Assembly: GCA_964058845.1 (NCBI GenBank)
Contig: CAXKVR010000671.1
Location: 1-64,000, forward strand
DNA length: 64,000 nt
Direction of reading: 5' to 3'
From: Carex sylvatica
Taxonomy: Eukaryota > Streptophyta > Magnoliopsida > Poales > Cyperaceae
Under the pieces are notes generated by a model. That model was given only the letters and a program-made list of their open reading frames with translations. It was not told the DNA's origin and did no database searches. Positions 49,285-62,804 of this stretch are shown piece after piece. The translations under genes were made by a program, and so were the position numbers. Each line of letters starts with the position of its first letter. Positions within the stretch are counted from its first letter, which is position 1.

Positions 49285-51510
49285 GCAAGTGAAGGTCGCT
49301 GCAATTATTAAGAAGTGAAACTCAAAACTAGTACTAAGAAATTAAGTTAACCCACAAATTTGCAGGTATGCAACCTGATATAGTACTGATAAAACAGTAC
49401 CAGTATCTTGTACTGGATCTTTTAGTGGCATGTACCAAGAGGAAAATGTTTTGACCAGTCTACCTTTCGGTCCTTTCCAGACGTTCTACGAATCAGAAAA
49501 CAATACAGTCTCAAGATGGGCCCCTTAAGCAAGTTAAATATAGATGCCTTAGACATGGGAAAAATTAAACTACAGAATTAACAAAGCTGCAGTATATACT
49601 ATTTACGAGATGATAGATTGTAATTAAGTAGAGGTGCTAGGGGTGATGGGTACCACAAAACTTTGTAAATATTTTTCTTAATTAATGAAATTGTAAGCGG
49701 CATCAAGCTGTCTAACCTTCAGAAAAAAAACAAAGCTGCTGTAAAAGCACAAAAACAACCCCTCATTCCCCCTTCATATATGTAAAGGGTAACAATGAGA
49801 AAGGAATGGTATTTAGTGGAAAAATCTGGTCCATTCCTGTTCATTTTCATTACTTCCACAAGAACAAAATTAACTGGGGCTGAAGTCTTAACAAAAATAA
49901 ATATCCTAAAATCCAACATCACTATGAACCAGATTGACTCAAAATCCAAAAGTAACCTTAAAATCAAATGGGACATTTGCTGAAATCTAAACTGAATCTT
50001 ATTACCATGCAATGAATGATCCAAAATGAGAACCTGGAGATTGTAAAAACAGCCAATATCATACCCCATCTGAATTGACCTATAGACCTGATGAAAACTG
50101 ATTCGGTACATGAGGCAGCAAGATCCAAGATAATTTCACCTGATATTGACCCAAACCTGAACATGGCCGGAACCCAATTTCAATTACCACACCTATGTTA
50201 GGCATCTTTTGGATGAATATTGAAGCAAGGGTATACAAAATAGCTATGCATTGTAGCAGCACACAACCACTTCGGACTTATTTGAAATGATATTTTATGG
50301 TTGAAGGAACCGGTACCTTATGAAAACCTAATGCGCTATGTACCTTAAGTCCTTTTAACATACTGGCATTACCTTATTCTACATTAAACCATTTTTGTTA
50401 TATAAGAGATAGTTGAGAACTATGGGATTGACCAGTCAAAGGATGACAAAACTTGAGACTGAGTCTATGAAAGAACCAATGCATAAGCTGATTAGATTTT
50501 ATTAAATTAAAAAGGACATACGTTATTGATGGTACCTTTATAATAATGCATACTTAACAGAAAGGTTAAAAAAAACAATAATAAATAATACAGCCAAAAA
50601 CATGCAAAAACAGCTTTCCCTAAGACAGACACAAGTAACAAAACAAGGTATGATTTTTCCTTGGATATAACCTACAAGATAACAGAAGTCACTTTAACAT
50701 CACTTATATCAGAAATTGTTCACAAATACCAACGTTATACAACCTAGCGTCTACTAGATCATATTAGTAAAGGATATCTCCAAATAAATGGACAATAGAT
50801 AAATCACTGAACTAAAAGGAGGATTTTTACCAGTCAAGCACTGGATATTATAATCGAGAGTACCATCCAAAAAAAAAAATCCAGCAACCGACACCAATGC
50901 CAGTAAAAGCACAACCAGAGAATCTGAGAAATTATTACAAAGTTGGAGGGGGAATACGTCAAACAAAGCCCCATTGGTCTCTTCCCCATTGGTCTCTTCT
51001 TACTCAATTGTAGCGCCAAATATAACAAAAATAGAACAAATCAATAAATCGACTGAAAGGTACCTCCTTAGAAGATAAAAATCTCAGCGAATTAGCCACT
51101 AAAACCCAAGATTTTTCGTCTCCGCGTGCACTATATAGCTTCCCTCGTAATGGGCCTGGTGAAATATCGCCGAACTATGCGGAGAAATAGCATCCGATAC
51201 AAACAAAACAAGCGATTGTTTCCCTCTAATACTCCACCGGAGAGAAAGAGGGGAGAAAAATGGTAGGAAATCAAATCCCCCTCTCGTTTTATTCTAGGGA
51301 TTAGAGAACGAGAAAAGCCAAAAGAGAGAGGAGATGGAACAGGAATAGCTGAGCAGAGAGGGGAGAGATCAGAAAACGACAGGCTCAAGAGCGTGGTTTT
51401 CGTTTGGTTTTCCCCTCTCTCTCTCTCTCTTCTCTCTCTATTGACAGATGGTTCAGCGAGGGACTGAGGGGGTGAAGAGAGAGGCTTAAAACAAAAAATA
51501 AAAATAAAGT
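49285..51510 (-). promoter_or_regulatory. F-box gene 5' leader and leader intron
   Basis: Inferred transcript start near 51510, about 30 bp below a TATATATA (51540-51547). The non-coding first exon includes a GA-rich run (CT-rich on +, 51411-51440) and ends at a donor AAGGAG/GTACCT near 51062. The intron runs to the acceptor TTGCAG at 49299-49300. Open frames in the intron on both strands lack family features. Confidence 0.5.
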
Positions 51511-51547
51511 AATTGTGAAAACTAGTAGGCGTAAGCAAGTATATATA

Positions 51548-52487
51548 GAGGAACAAATGTGGACACAGCCAGTAAGCATAAGAAAAACTGTGCTTTACTA
51601 TTTGGACGGATGTTTGGTCTAACTGTACGTACGATTTCAAATTTAACTTAAAGCAAATTTGGACAAAACAAGAATAATATTACAATAACTCAAAAGACTA
51701 TGAAATTTCCATCTTAAATTTAATAATAACATATTTACCATCCTAATTAAATTCTAATAACTCACATATTTACTCAAATAATCAAAAATTAAGATTAACT
51801 ATATAGAATAGAATATTATGTAAAATAAATTAATTCCTTCTCGCTTCTTTTTTACACATAATCTCTCATGCCTTCTTTTAACGCGATGCTTCTTCTTCTA
51901 TGCTAACTCTCCTAGTTTCTTCTACCCTCTTATGCATTGAAACCTCTTCTCATCTCTCCCGTCCTCTTTAGCATTTGTGTATTCCGCTTCTCCAACATCA
52001 CTTATGTTCTCTTTGTTCTTTTTGTTTGTTGTTTCATTTACAAAAAATATAAATGTTTGCTGATTGTTGATGCTTGCTGATTCGGTTATGATAACTTCAT
52101 AATTTTCAATTTTTGTTCATGTAGATATATAGTGAAGAAAAAGAGGTTACTAAGAGTATGGTCTAGATGAAAATAGAGTGTACATGGCAAATGTAATTAG
52201 TTTTAATTGATCATTGATGGTTTTCAGAATCTTAAACTTGATTAATTTGAAATTTAGACATATTTGATATAATTCATATTATATTGAATGAATATGTGAG
52301 TTATTATTTTACTCAAAAAAAATATGTGAGTTATTATAATTTAGGATAATAAATTTGTAATTGTAGAATTTAAGATAGTAAATACATGATTTATATGAAA
52401 TTCTACCTTTAAAATTTGTGTCACTATTTAGAAAAAACTATAAGCATTGAGTGCAGTAATTTTTGAGTTACACCAGCCCAGAGCCAA
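51548..52487. other. Unassigned AT-rich stretch
   Basis: Upstream of the F-box promoter. No gene. TATGTGAGTTATTATA is repeated twice near 52290-52335. Confidence 0.4.
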
Positions 52488-53375
52488 TTTTTTTATAAAT
52501 ATTCAAAAAAATAATTAAATTTCAAAAAATAACTAAAGATGGATTTTGAAATCTACCCAAACCGAGAAAAAAAAATTCGGTAATTCAGTATAAAATTGGA
52601 AAAAAATTCTGATTTTAGAAATCCAAAACCAGCGGCTAAAAAAAAAAGAAACCGTAAAAAAATTTCCGGTTTCAATATTTTTTTTCTCTTTTTCAGATTT
52701 TTTTATTTTAAATATAAATATTTATAATTTATTTATTTTTTTAATTGAAATATTAGAAATATTTAACATTTTTTTTTAAAAATAGATGGAATACTATATA
52801 ATTTGATTTATTAGAAAGACTGCTACAAATAACCCGGATTAACATTTTTCATGCCGAATTTTTTGCGGTTGTAAGAAAAATTAATATATTTATTTATGTG
52901 TTATTGGAAAAAAAAAAAATGTTTGGATTCTCAATTATTGATCCCGGTTCAAAAGTCACTTCTAAGTAAATACATAAAATATTGTCATCTTTCTAGTACA
53001 TTTAATTTCTAAAAAGTTGTATCTATTTTTTGAAAAAAATAAAAAAATTTAAGTCATTTACTAATTGTTATTAAAAAGAATTCTCAAAATAGATACAACT
53101 TTTATAAATTAAATGTACTATAAGGATCACAATATTTTCTGTATTACCTAGAAGTGACTTTTAAACCGGGATCAATAACTCATAATCCAAGCATTTTTTA
53201 TTTTTTTCCAATAACTCATAAAGAAATATATTAATTTTTCTTACACCAGCAAAAAATCCGACATGAAAATGTTGATCCGGATTATTTGTAGCAGTCTTTC
53301 TAATAAATCAAATTATATAGTATTCCATCTATTTTAAAAAAAATATGTTAAATATTTCTAATATTTTAAACAAAC
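52488..53375. mobile_element. Large foldback element, decayed copy
   Basis: GCCAATTTTTTTATAAATATTC at the left, TTATTGATCCCGGTTCAAAAG, the central ATAGATACAACTTTT and the right-arm ATGTTGATCCGGATTATTTG match the element at 44347. The far right end is missing. Confidence 0.7.
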
Positions 53376-53417
53376 ATATAAAAATGTTGACAATGTGATG
53401 AATAGGGTTAAAATATA

Positions 53418-53665
53418 TTATTAGTTTTGTGTTTCAATCATACTCTACATTCTTATTTTTGTTTTCAGAATTCAAATAGTAGATGTGAACCGTTTAATAT
53501 GATTTTGTATCTATCTAAAAAAATAGTAAAAAGATTTCAAAATTATAAAATTTGATTTATAAATACATTTTAATATAAAAATCATATTAAAATTAGCTAT
53601 TTAAACTTTAAAAATAAAAATATAAAACATAAAATATAACTAAAGCACAAAACTAATACTGCATT
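53418..53665. mobile_element. Foldback MITE F12, shortened left arm
   Basis: Ends TATTAGTTTTGTGTTTCAAT and the complement of GCACAAAACTAATACTG. GTAGATGTGAACCGTTTAATA and AAATTTGATTTATAAATACA are core words of the F8/F11 subgroup. Part of the left arm is deleted. Confidence 0.6.
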
Positions 53666-53774
53666 ATAAATCTCAAAATTTATTCTTATTTATTAAGCAC
53701 ACACGTGACGTCTACCAAAGACTAAAGAGAGAGACATGGGCTTCCTAATATCCAATGGCGTTTCAATTCCAAAT

Positions 53775-54573
53775 CATTGTTGTAAAAAATGGGCTTAACC
53801 GACGACTGTTTAATCGTTAACGGCGATCAAACTGTTACGAATACACTTAACGAAGGTCTGTTTGCAGATAAAAATAATTAATCGGCCATTTTTTTTTCGA
53901 TTAATCGGTTGTTTTCGGTTTAATCATCCATTTATTTCTGTTTATTTCAGTGAATTCATTTTTTCTGTGATAATGTGTAATAATAAGTTTTATAAATTAT
54001 GTATTTAGTTTTATTTGTACTTGAATATACATCTAATATTTTTTATATTTATTTTTTCTTTTTACTTATTTTTAAATTGATTAATTCTTCTATTATTTAT
54101 ATATTATATATTTTTCTTACTTAATGATGTATTTTTTTTCAATTAGTATGACATGTTCATATATATGAAATTAAGTTGTTATCATAAACTAAATTTAGTG
54201 ATTTTATATGAAAATATTTTATTTCTTTTAAATAATATGTTATTAGTATTTGAAAAAGCTTAATTCTTTATTTTATTTTTCATTAAAGAAATATGTTACT
54301 TACTCATATAAAGTGTTTATGTGTTGTTAAATTGTTATTAAGAAGAAACGAGCGTAGTGTCATGTAATAATAATAGAACTAAATTAAATTAAGTTTATTT
54401 GATAAGTTTGATGAGTTAAATAAATTATTTTTAATAAATTATGAATATATACACATAATTTGAATAAAAATAATTAATCGTCTGCATAATTCTGATTAAT
54501 TAACTGTATACCGATTAAACGTTTGACGGTATCATATCCGTCTGACGAGCGCATACCGTTTTTTACACCACTG
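53775..54573. mobile_element. hAT non-autonomous element, TSD TTCCAAAT
   Basis: Exact 8-bp duplication TTCCAAAT at 53767-53774 and 54574-54581. Ends CATTGTTGTAAAAAATGG and the complement of the right end, CAGTGGTGTAAAAAACGG, are typical hAT inverted repeats. 799 bp, no transposase frame; the inside is very AT-rich with ATTAATCGG words. Confidence 0.88.
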
Positions 54574-54599
54574 TTCCAAATACATGTCTCGGATTTAAA

Positions 54600-54730
54600 A
54601 AAAGGCGCCTACTCACTTTTGCTATAGAGTTTTCAGACTATAAAAGCTATAGCGGCGCTATTTGGGCATAGCGCTATTTTTTTAGCCATTCCGCTATGAC
54701 GCGATAAACGCTATTTAAACCTTTGATATT
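54600..54730. mobile_element. Fragment of the GCTATAGCGGC hAT family
   Basis: AAGCTATAGCGGCGCTATTT and GATAAACGCTATTTAAACC match the ends of the element at 61341-62107. Complete ends are missing. Confidence 0.6.
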
Positions 54731-55252
54731 TTCATTAGATACATGTTATGAATTTTAGTTTTATCATATGTGTGTGTTTATAGATATTAGTATTGAAAAT
54801 TTCATTTTACAATAAATTTGATGTTTTTATTCAATATATTTGTACCCGTGTGTTGTAATGAAGACATATCATAAAAAACAAAACAAAAAAGAATCTCATA
54901 TAAAATCACATTTTTTCATTAAAATAAAAAAACAGACCAATGAAAAGAATTGATATTCAACAATCTCCAACATTGAAAAATTAAAATAAATTGGTTCTAA
55001 ATCCAAACTATGCCCATACACATTTATATTTAGTCAAATAAAGATACATAACCTTCATGCAATAATAATACAAAAAATAGAGAATAAAAATATGTTTACT
55101 TAAATAAGATTATTAAATAACAAATAATATTTCTTAAATGTTAAAAAACTAGAAATAAATGAAGTTAGGATTGATTAATTAATTTAAATATTAATTAAAT
55201 GATATTTAAAAATAAATATAAATATAAAATAATGTAGTGAGAACGTGTCAAA

Positions 55253-55458
55253 ACTTCTACACATAAAACAACATAATTTCTACACATAAAACAACATAAT
55301 AAAGATGTATAAAATAAAAAATACATATTTTTGTATTGAAAGGCTCATATTCTATTTGAAATTTTATCTGTTAGTCACATCGATGAATTAGAAAATCTAC
55401 ATACTTATTTGAAATTTTATCTGTTAGTCACATCGATGAATTAGAAAATCTACATACT
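55253..55458. repeat. Two short tandem duplications
   Basis: TTCTACACATAAAACAACAT is doubled at about 55254-55302. A 53-bp unit starting TATTTGAAATTTTATCTGTT is doubled exactly at 55353-55405 and 55406-55458. Confidence 0.9.
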
Positions 55459-56387
55459 TATATTAAGAGAATAAATAAGCACGTTTCATTTCTATATCCA
55501 ACTATACTCGTATTCATGTCCGTATCAAATTAATATAGGATCCGTACGTATTCAAATTCATCCATATTCGTATCTAAAAAAATAAAAATTAGACGGATAT
55601 GCACCAATATGGTTAATGGTTCGACTGTTATCAAATCCGTTTTTACCTGTAGATGCAGCCTCAATTCCAAAGCATTATTAATTAGAATACGAAATATCTC
55701 GAAATTTTTATTTATAGCATAAAAAAAAAAAACAGAATCCTTCTTTATGGAGAATTTCAAATTTATTCAGACTGCAGAGTCAATCTACAGATTTAAATAT
55801 TAAAGTCCGTACAAACAATTTACAACCTCAAATCGGAGTCCGCAGAACCAATATGCGGCCCCAACAATTTTTTTTTCTTTTACAAAATATTTATTAATAA
55901 AAAAAATGAGGCTCAAACTTTGAGATATCTTAAACGATGCGAATTTCAAATATACTTTGTTGGTCTGGTCTAATTTTCCTTTTTTGATTTCTCTGAGATA
56001 TCTCACAGAATGCGAATTCCAAATAAAAAAAAAAGAGTAAAATTGGGGCGCAGAATGATTTGAATTTGAAATTCGTCTAATAGGTTTAGTGGATAGGAAG
56101 AAAAGAAAATAAAAAAAGTACTAATTCATGGTTGCAAATTTTAGCCGAATAGAATATTACATGATCGCCGACGCTACCACTAGTTTAATTGCTTTTAAAG
56201 TTATTTTTTGGAATGATACAGTATGAGAATAAAAGGACCTGACTTTGCATATTAGCCTATTTATTAATTATTTTTGCAATTAATAAGTCTGCGGTTTTTA
56301 GAATCGACATTCTTATTAATATTCAATTTTAAATATAAATATTCAATTATATCCAAGATCCAAAGTTATTTTTAAATCTACTCAAAT
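55459..56387. other. Unassigned AT-rich stretch
   Basis: No gene or element recognised. Minus-strand open frames near 55.5-56.0 kb have no family features. Confidence 0.4.
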
Positions 56388-56505
56388 TGCAAAATTATTT
56401 TACGGAAATAGGAATTTCAAAATAATTTTACGGAAATAGGAAATCCTAAAATTGCAAAATAATTTTACGGAAATAGGAATTTCAAAACTGCAAAATAATT
56501 TTGCA
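56388..56505. repeat. Tandem repeat, AATTTTACGGAAATAGGAA unit
   Basis: Three clear copies of a 32- to 41-bp unit containing AAATAATTTTACGGAAATAG, plus a degenerate fourth. Confidence 0.85.
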
Positions 56506-58949
56506 GTTTGAGCATATTCTAAATTTTTTAGGAATTGAATATAGATTTTGAAATTTGATATTTTTTTTAATATTAATAAAAATTTCGGAATATATTACCA
56601 TAGTTTTATTGAATCAAAATTAAACGTTTTAAATCATATTAAACTAAACTTTCTCAAAGATCAAGGTAAAATTTGAACAATTTGATTTGAATTGATATAC
56701 TTTCATTATTTTTACAGTAATAAATCTGAACACCCAGAAATATATTATTTGATGCTTTCGTAATTAAAAACAAAAAATAAGAATATATATAATTCAATTA
56801 TGAGATCTTTCACACATAAAGAAATGACTTGCATACTAAGTAAGACGTGGTTCTACATATAAAAAAATAGAGATCACTTAAAATAGATCACTATCTGCAA
56901 TAGTACATCAACAGAAAAGTGTTATTTTTGAATGTATAGATATTATCAACAGAAGTATCCGCAAAGTTACCGTCGGTAAAAAACACTTTTATCTTCAGAT
57001 GAAAAAGTTCAAGTGAATTAAAAATAAATTTATAAGTTTGATGTTTGACATATCGATAGTCTAATAATAAAATTTCATACAACTTCAGTGTTGTTTGATG
57101 GTGTATCAAGAATCATTATTTTTTGGATCATTGAATGTTAATGTTAAATTTGAATCGTTAAAACTTTTAAGTCACTTGATATACTTGAAATATACACTAA
57201 AACTATCATTTTTCATAGACAAAATATATATTATTGCATCCTGATTCTCCTTTTGTGTGATGAAGAAATTTCCCACTCCTCAATAATCTATCTATCTCTC
57301 TCTCTCGAAATTTCATTTTAAAAAAATGGCAAGAGAATAATGTAGTTCATATCTGTAATATTGATTTAAGTTAACACTTTATTTTTTAAATTATAAAACA
57401 TGTAAAAATAAAGAATTATGACGTGATTTTTTCTAATTCATAAAAGATATTTAAATACCTCCATATTTACAACATATTGGACCACTCTAGGTGTCCATGC
57501 AACCTAGTCGTCATATTTATTAGACCTATTATGTACATTGTACTTCTTTTTTTTGAGATGAATATGTACATTGTACTTGCATAAGGCTTTTCGCATGCAA
57601 CTTTTAATGCATTAATTAATGAAGTATTTAAATTCCACCGTTTGATCAAATTGATCACATCATCAAGCATAAACAGACTTATTTAAATTGTAAAGCTTGA
57701 CTTTAAAAATTAAAACTAACTGGGACTACGGTGTCACTTCAAACTTTTATTTCCTGCCTAGTGACTACTCAATTGTACATTTATAATTAATAAATTATAT
57801 ATATATTATTTGTGAAATAAATCAAAATGTACTACTTCAATTTTTCATCTGAAGTTAGTCATGCTCTACTCACGGAAAACCTTAGCGAGCTAAGTTCATA
57901 CAATGCAAATCTCGAGTTGTGCTTTAGAGCACGATCATTACAAGAAAAAAGAAAAAAGAGAAAAGGGAAGAAGCGATAAGATCGAACCTGATCGGATCTG
58001 TGTATCTGCTTTATAAGAGTAAAATAAGAGGATTATTTTTATTGAGGAAAAACGCCTAGGCAATAAGAGAGGAACATGAGACGAGAAGAAGCAAGCAGAA
58101 ATTAATGAAGTGTGTTGTACAACTTCAACGATTTTAGTGGTTTTTTTCACTCAAATAGAAAAGTAGAGGGAATAATTTAACATTAACCTTTTATTTTCTT
58201 CTATTTTTTCATCTATCGTCAGAGCTAGAGTTAGACTTTCAAAATATAAGAGTTAAATGTGATTGAAAATCAATCATATAAGTTTGAATGCTGTGTATAG
58301 AGGTCAATTTTACAGTACATATAATACTTTATTCAAAATTATATAAAAAATTATATATAATTATAAAAAAATGAAAATAAATAGATATCAATTAATAACA
58401 TTCAATTAATGTGCTATAAACAACTAAATTTAAACCATTTAAAATCAACATATATCACGGATAATGTGCTTACATGTCAAACTTTTAAATTTTTAAGTCC
58501 ATTTCGTATAAGGTAAAAAATGTCTACATATTTAATTTAATACATTCAATTATCATCATTTATTAACTGCATTGCTTTATATTAAATAAACTTGAAAGTT
58601 TATAAATTTGGTGTGAAAATATATTTTTTTTTTTTCTAAATTAAAATTAAAAGTCAAGTCATTTAACTATTTAATATCTACAAAAGATTCTCTATTTCAA
58701 TTTTAAATCTACAACCTCTAACATATAAGACATTACCTTTTGCTACGAAACTAAAAATTAATTCTTGAAAATACATCATCTGTAAAATATAACAATTTGA
58801 ATTGCTTTAAATCATAATTTGAAATTATGCTTATAAACCACTTTATTATATTTTAGTTGATCTGCCTTTACTTGTCTTTGACCTTTTTCCTTCCACCGGT
58901 CAAACTAAATGCGATTTTTGAGATCATAGTATATCTTCACATAAAAAAA
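56506..58949. other. Gene-free AT-rich stretch
   Basis: No coding signal recognised on either strand. TATGTACATTGTACTT is duplicated near 57530-57580. A purine-rich stretch at 57935-58110 has no convincing frame. Confidence 0.4.
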
Positions 58950-58986
58950 CTACTACTACTACTAATAATAATAATAATAATAATAA
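58950..58986. repeat. (ACT)n(AAT)n microsatellite
   Basis: About five ACT units followed by about eight AAT units. Confidence 0.95.
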
Positions 58987-59219
58987 GAGCAGCATTTCTT
59001 TGCATAATGCACTTAAATAACTGTCGATGCACAGAGGATTAGTGCAAAGCTGAATGCTTTAAATTTCGATTAGTCCCCTTTGCAACAGTTATCTAGAATT
59101 CGAGATCTTGGATATTCTTTCTTCAGTAAAATCAAATATGAATTCAGATTCCCCGAATTGATAACGAACTTGTCGTTCGTGCAGTGAGCAATTGTAGCAA
59201 GCGAGTACTTACAAAAATA

Positions 59220-59480
59220 AAATGTTATAGTTGATGTTTAAAAATGTGATTTTTAATATGTAAAAGCAGTTGGTCACAATGGAAAGTATAAGTAATTATT
59301 TGAAAATATTGAATCATACAAAAACAGTGATTTTTCTACTTATCTAATAAAATAATAAAAATTTTAAAAATGTAAAATTTGATTGGCAAGTACATTTTCA
59401 TGTAGAGAATATGTTTAATAGTTCATATCAACTATTTAAATTTCTATTTACAAATATAATAATCACTGAAGTAATTGCTT
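59220..59480. mobile_element. Foldback MITE F13, partial
   Basis: AAAACAGTGATTTTTCTACT and ATGTAAAATTTGATTGGCAA are right-arm core words; the left arm is mostly lost. Confidence 0.45.
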
Positions 59481-60240
59481 CTCAGAAGTAAAAGTTCTTA
59501 CAAAATTGTTTGTCCTTGTAATGGAAATATTTTTAATAATATGTGGGTGTAAATGCGATAAGATATGCAGATAGTGTATGAATGTATATTTTCTTGTTTT
59601 TAAAAAGAAAATCAAAACTTACAATTAAATATATTTTTTAAATAATTCAAAGTTACAGAATACAATAAGATACTAGTACATATAATACTAGATTTACAAA
59701 ATGAAGATGTCATATTTTAATTTTATATGCTTAGAGATGAATATTTTTAAATTAGAGTGTGTTATTAAATATATACATTTATGCATACATATGCGGTTCA
59801 AATGATCACATTTAAAAATATTGAACATGGCAACACCTAGTGTCCTAGTTAGATTCAAATTAATTATTGCATTTGCAACACCTAGTTAACCTTGATTCCA
59901 ATCAAAATATTGAATATGGCAACACCTAGTTAGATTCAAATCGAAAATGTGAAAATTTAAAATTTTGAAATATCAAACTTTAAATCTAGCTCTTGGTTTA
60001 TAAATTTGCAAAAATATTTTCAAAGTCCAGACTTAATCATTGTTCCACTTTCAAACTGAAAATAACATGACAAAAAAAAATAACATAGTTGTTCGTTGAA
60101 AGTAAGTCCGTACTTTTTTTTTTTTATCTTTCAAGTATTAAATTTCTGCAATTTTTAATCAAGAGTATTAATTCCGTAAATTCTAATATAAAACACTTTT
60201 TTCATTCATGGCTGTATCACGTGATATGACTTTTTTTTTT
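59481..60240. other. Unassigned, with a local duplication
   Basis: The phrase ATTGAAYATGGCAACACCTA, followed by GTTAGATTCAAAT, occurs twice in 59815-59945, with a third partial copy (TTTGCAACACCTAGTTA). No gene. Confidence 0.5.
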
Positions 60241-60426
60241 TATTCGTATCCTCTGCAGTAACTCAAAAGAGAATCTTTTTAATTGATGAATGCTGACCAT
60301 CCGATCTGTTTTAAGATTCGTGCAGACTAAATCCGCACCAATAGTAAAGGGCCCATATCAGAAGCAGTAATCGGATTGGCTCCGTTTCAAATCAGATGGT
60401 TAAGATTTAATGCAGAGGATACGCAT
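60241..60426. mobile_element. Small foldback MITE
   Basis: CGTATCCTCTGCAGTAAC at the left is matched by the complement of TTTAATGCAGAGGATACG at the right. Related in its ends to 45597-45771 (GTATCC then CTRAGG/CTGCAG). Confidence 0.65.
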
Positions 60427-60489
60427 TCGTTTTTTTTGGGGGAGAGGGAAGATGTGATATGACTCGTTGGGCTTTATTTACCACGAGAT

Positions 60490-60695
60490 AGGAGTAGGTC
60501 CGATGCCCATTGGACCTGCTTTTAGGTTCGATGGGCTCTATCACCGTACAATCATCATTAAGATCTGTACCCACGAAATTGATAAAATATCGCACGGATT
60601 TTAATACGAATTGCACGAATCTTGAAGGAATTGGATGGTCACAACACCCATCGAACCAAAGTAGGTCCAATGGGCATCGGACCTACTCCGACTAG
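60490..60695. mobile_element. Small foldback MITE (~205 bp)
   Basis: GGAGTAGGTCCGATGCCCAT and its complement ATGGGCATCGGACCTACTCC form near-perfect ~25-bp ends. The open frames across it, on both strands, are by-products of the palindrome. Confidence 0.75.
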
Positions 60696-61340
60696 ATTTG
60701 GCACAGAGTTGGACTTGGAGAGGCATTTCCTATTGGCCGACATTCCTAGGTGTATCCAATTGGAAAGGCTTTACAGCTTTGTCACTCTTCCAATTTCCTT
60801 TTGATGAATGTGCACCAAATTTTTTTATTGGTTCTCTCTTTTTTGAAACAATAAAAATTCCGACAGTCAGATGTCCGATCAATGTTTTGGTCCATATTAA
60901 GATTAGCGAAAAGATTTTTTTTTAATTCACTTCTTAAATTTAAATATGTGTGCGAATCTTAATGCATATCGAACTGTTTTGATTGAATGTCAGATAGAAT
61001 TTGATTCGATACTCATCAAAAGAACTTTTTTCGTAAAAGTTTTATTAGTTTCCTTTATCGCTTTGTTCGCGTTGGTTTCATCAAGAACGCCATTTTGCCA
61101 AAAAAAATGTCAATAATTTGTGCCAATTATTAGTTTGGTTATTGCCTTTAGGTTATTTTATTTATTTATTTATTTATTGCAGCACAGTTAGGTCTACTTT
61201 AATAGTCTACAATTAGGTCTACTTTATTAGTTAGTAATATTTATTTTCTCTTTTCTTAATTAAAGGTCACCAAACATTGCCTTCGTAATGAAATTATTAT
61301 GAAATTTTATTTTGTCCGACATAAGTTACTATATTCAAAC
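60696..61340. other. Unassigned stretch
   Basis: No gene. A (TTTA)5 microsatellite at about 61144-61166 and a doubled TTAGGTCTACTTTA near 61187-61220. Confidence 0.45.
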
Positions 61341-62107
61341 CAGTGTTCTAAATAGCTAGTTATAGCGGCGCTATAGCTTTTCCGGACCATAAACGCTAAG
61401 CTTGAGATACAAGTGTGCTAATTCAGTTACGACCGCTATAGCTATAATAGTTGACTGCTATTATGGGCTATTTGCGACCCGCTATAACTACCGCTATGCG
61501 ACATGAGTTTTTTTTTGCATTATATGGACTTTTGTACTTCTATTCTTATTTCTAATGTTACATGATCTTCTACGATAAGTATATTAAACCAAACTATGTG
61601 CTTCGTTTATTTGTGATTTATTCTCTCATTCCATATCGAGAAATATTTAAATATTAATTCTTCATTTTGATTGCTCTTTGCATAGTATTCATTTGTAAAA
61701 TTATTGTCATTAGTTTCAATTGAAAACTGATTTTGATTATTATTATAATATATAAAATATTTAAATATGTATATTGACTTCATTTACCTTATAAAATTAA
61801 TTGCTCTTTATCTATTATAATATGTAATGCTATGTAGTATGAACTATTAAATAATGTTACTTTTTAGATTTTTTCTTCTTCTTATTTGTGTAATTGATAA
61901 AAAGTATAGATTTGAATTAGTTGTCATTTAGTTGTTACATCAATTCTCTAATATTAATTATGTTGATAATTAGTAGAAATATATAATATAAAATTTGAAA
62001 AGGAAAAATCGCTATATATCATAGCTTCTGCTATAGCTACGCTATTCGCAATAGTTTTTTCTTTTTGTCTCCCTGCTATGCCGCTATAATTGCTATTTAG
62101 AACCTTG
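61341..62107. mobile_element. hAT non-autonomous element, TSD ATTCAAAC
   Basis: Exact 8-bp duplication ATTCAAAC at 61333-61340 and 62108-62115. Ends CAGTGTTCTAAATAGC and the complement of the right end, CAAGGTTCTAAATAGC. Sub-terminal GCGGCGCTATAGC words are repeated in both directions, as expected for transposase binding. 767 bp, no transposase. Confidence 0.9.
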
Positions 62108-62115
62108 ATTCAAAC

Positions 62116-62804
62116 GGATGTTAATATAAGCACTCATTTAATTATTATTTTGATAAAAAGAAGCACTCATTTAATCAAGACATTAAAAGATCACATGACT
62201 ATAATAAATTTATGTTGACACTAAAAAATGAATTAATGAACTAAACATGAAAGCTGGTTAGAAAAGCAACTTGAAAGGAAGCCGATTTTTTTTTCTTACC
62301 ATCTTCCAAAAAAAAAAAAAAAAAAACTTAATTCACATATTTTTCATGAAAATTCAATGTTTCACAAAGATCAGATCTAATTTGCGCTAACCCAGAGCAG
62401 AAATGCATATTAGATCTGCGTTTCCTATAAGGGCAGAAACAGTCTCCAGCCTCAGTATAATTGAAGCAGCGTAACAGTAAAAAATTCGGAAAAGGCAGCC
62501 CACGAACAAAGAATGATGCTTACTTTACCAAGTCTAAATCCAAAAACTTAAATACCTATTGAAAAAGAAAGTGTACTTTAACCTAACTATTTCCACTTAG
62601 GATAGAATCAAGATTTAAATTAGGTGCTGTTGTGAGGCATTTTCACACGTGGACAGTTTGGCCCAAACAGATTTGAATATTTGATGGATCACTCAGCGTC
62701 TCATGCTGAGAAGCTATCACTATCATTATCGCCATATGTTATTTTTTGCTCGTCTAATCATTAACCATATTTTTACATAAATTCTATCTGTTTTCAGATC
62801 AAAG
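62116..62804. other. Unassigned stretch
   Basis: No gene. An A-run of about 18 at 62310. AAGCACTCATTTAAT is doubled near 62130-62175. Confidence 0.4.

Noticed and set aside
49719..51640. Several open frames on both strands between the F-box coding exon and its promoter
   Set aside because: No family motifs; they fall in the inferred 5'UTR intron or GA/CT-rich leader.
60407..60925. Overlapping open frames on both strands
   Set aside because: They follow the inverted repeat of a small MITE (60490-60695), which mirrors the frames on the two strands.
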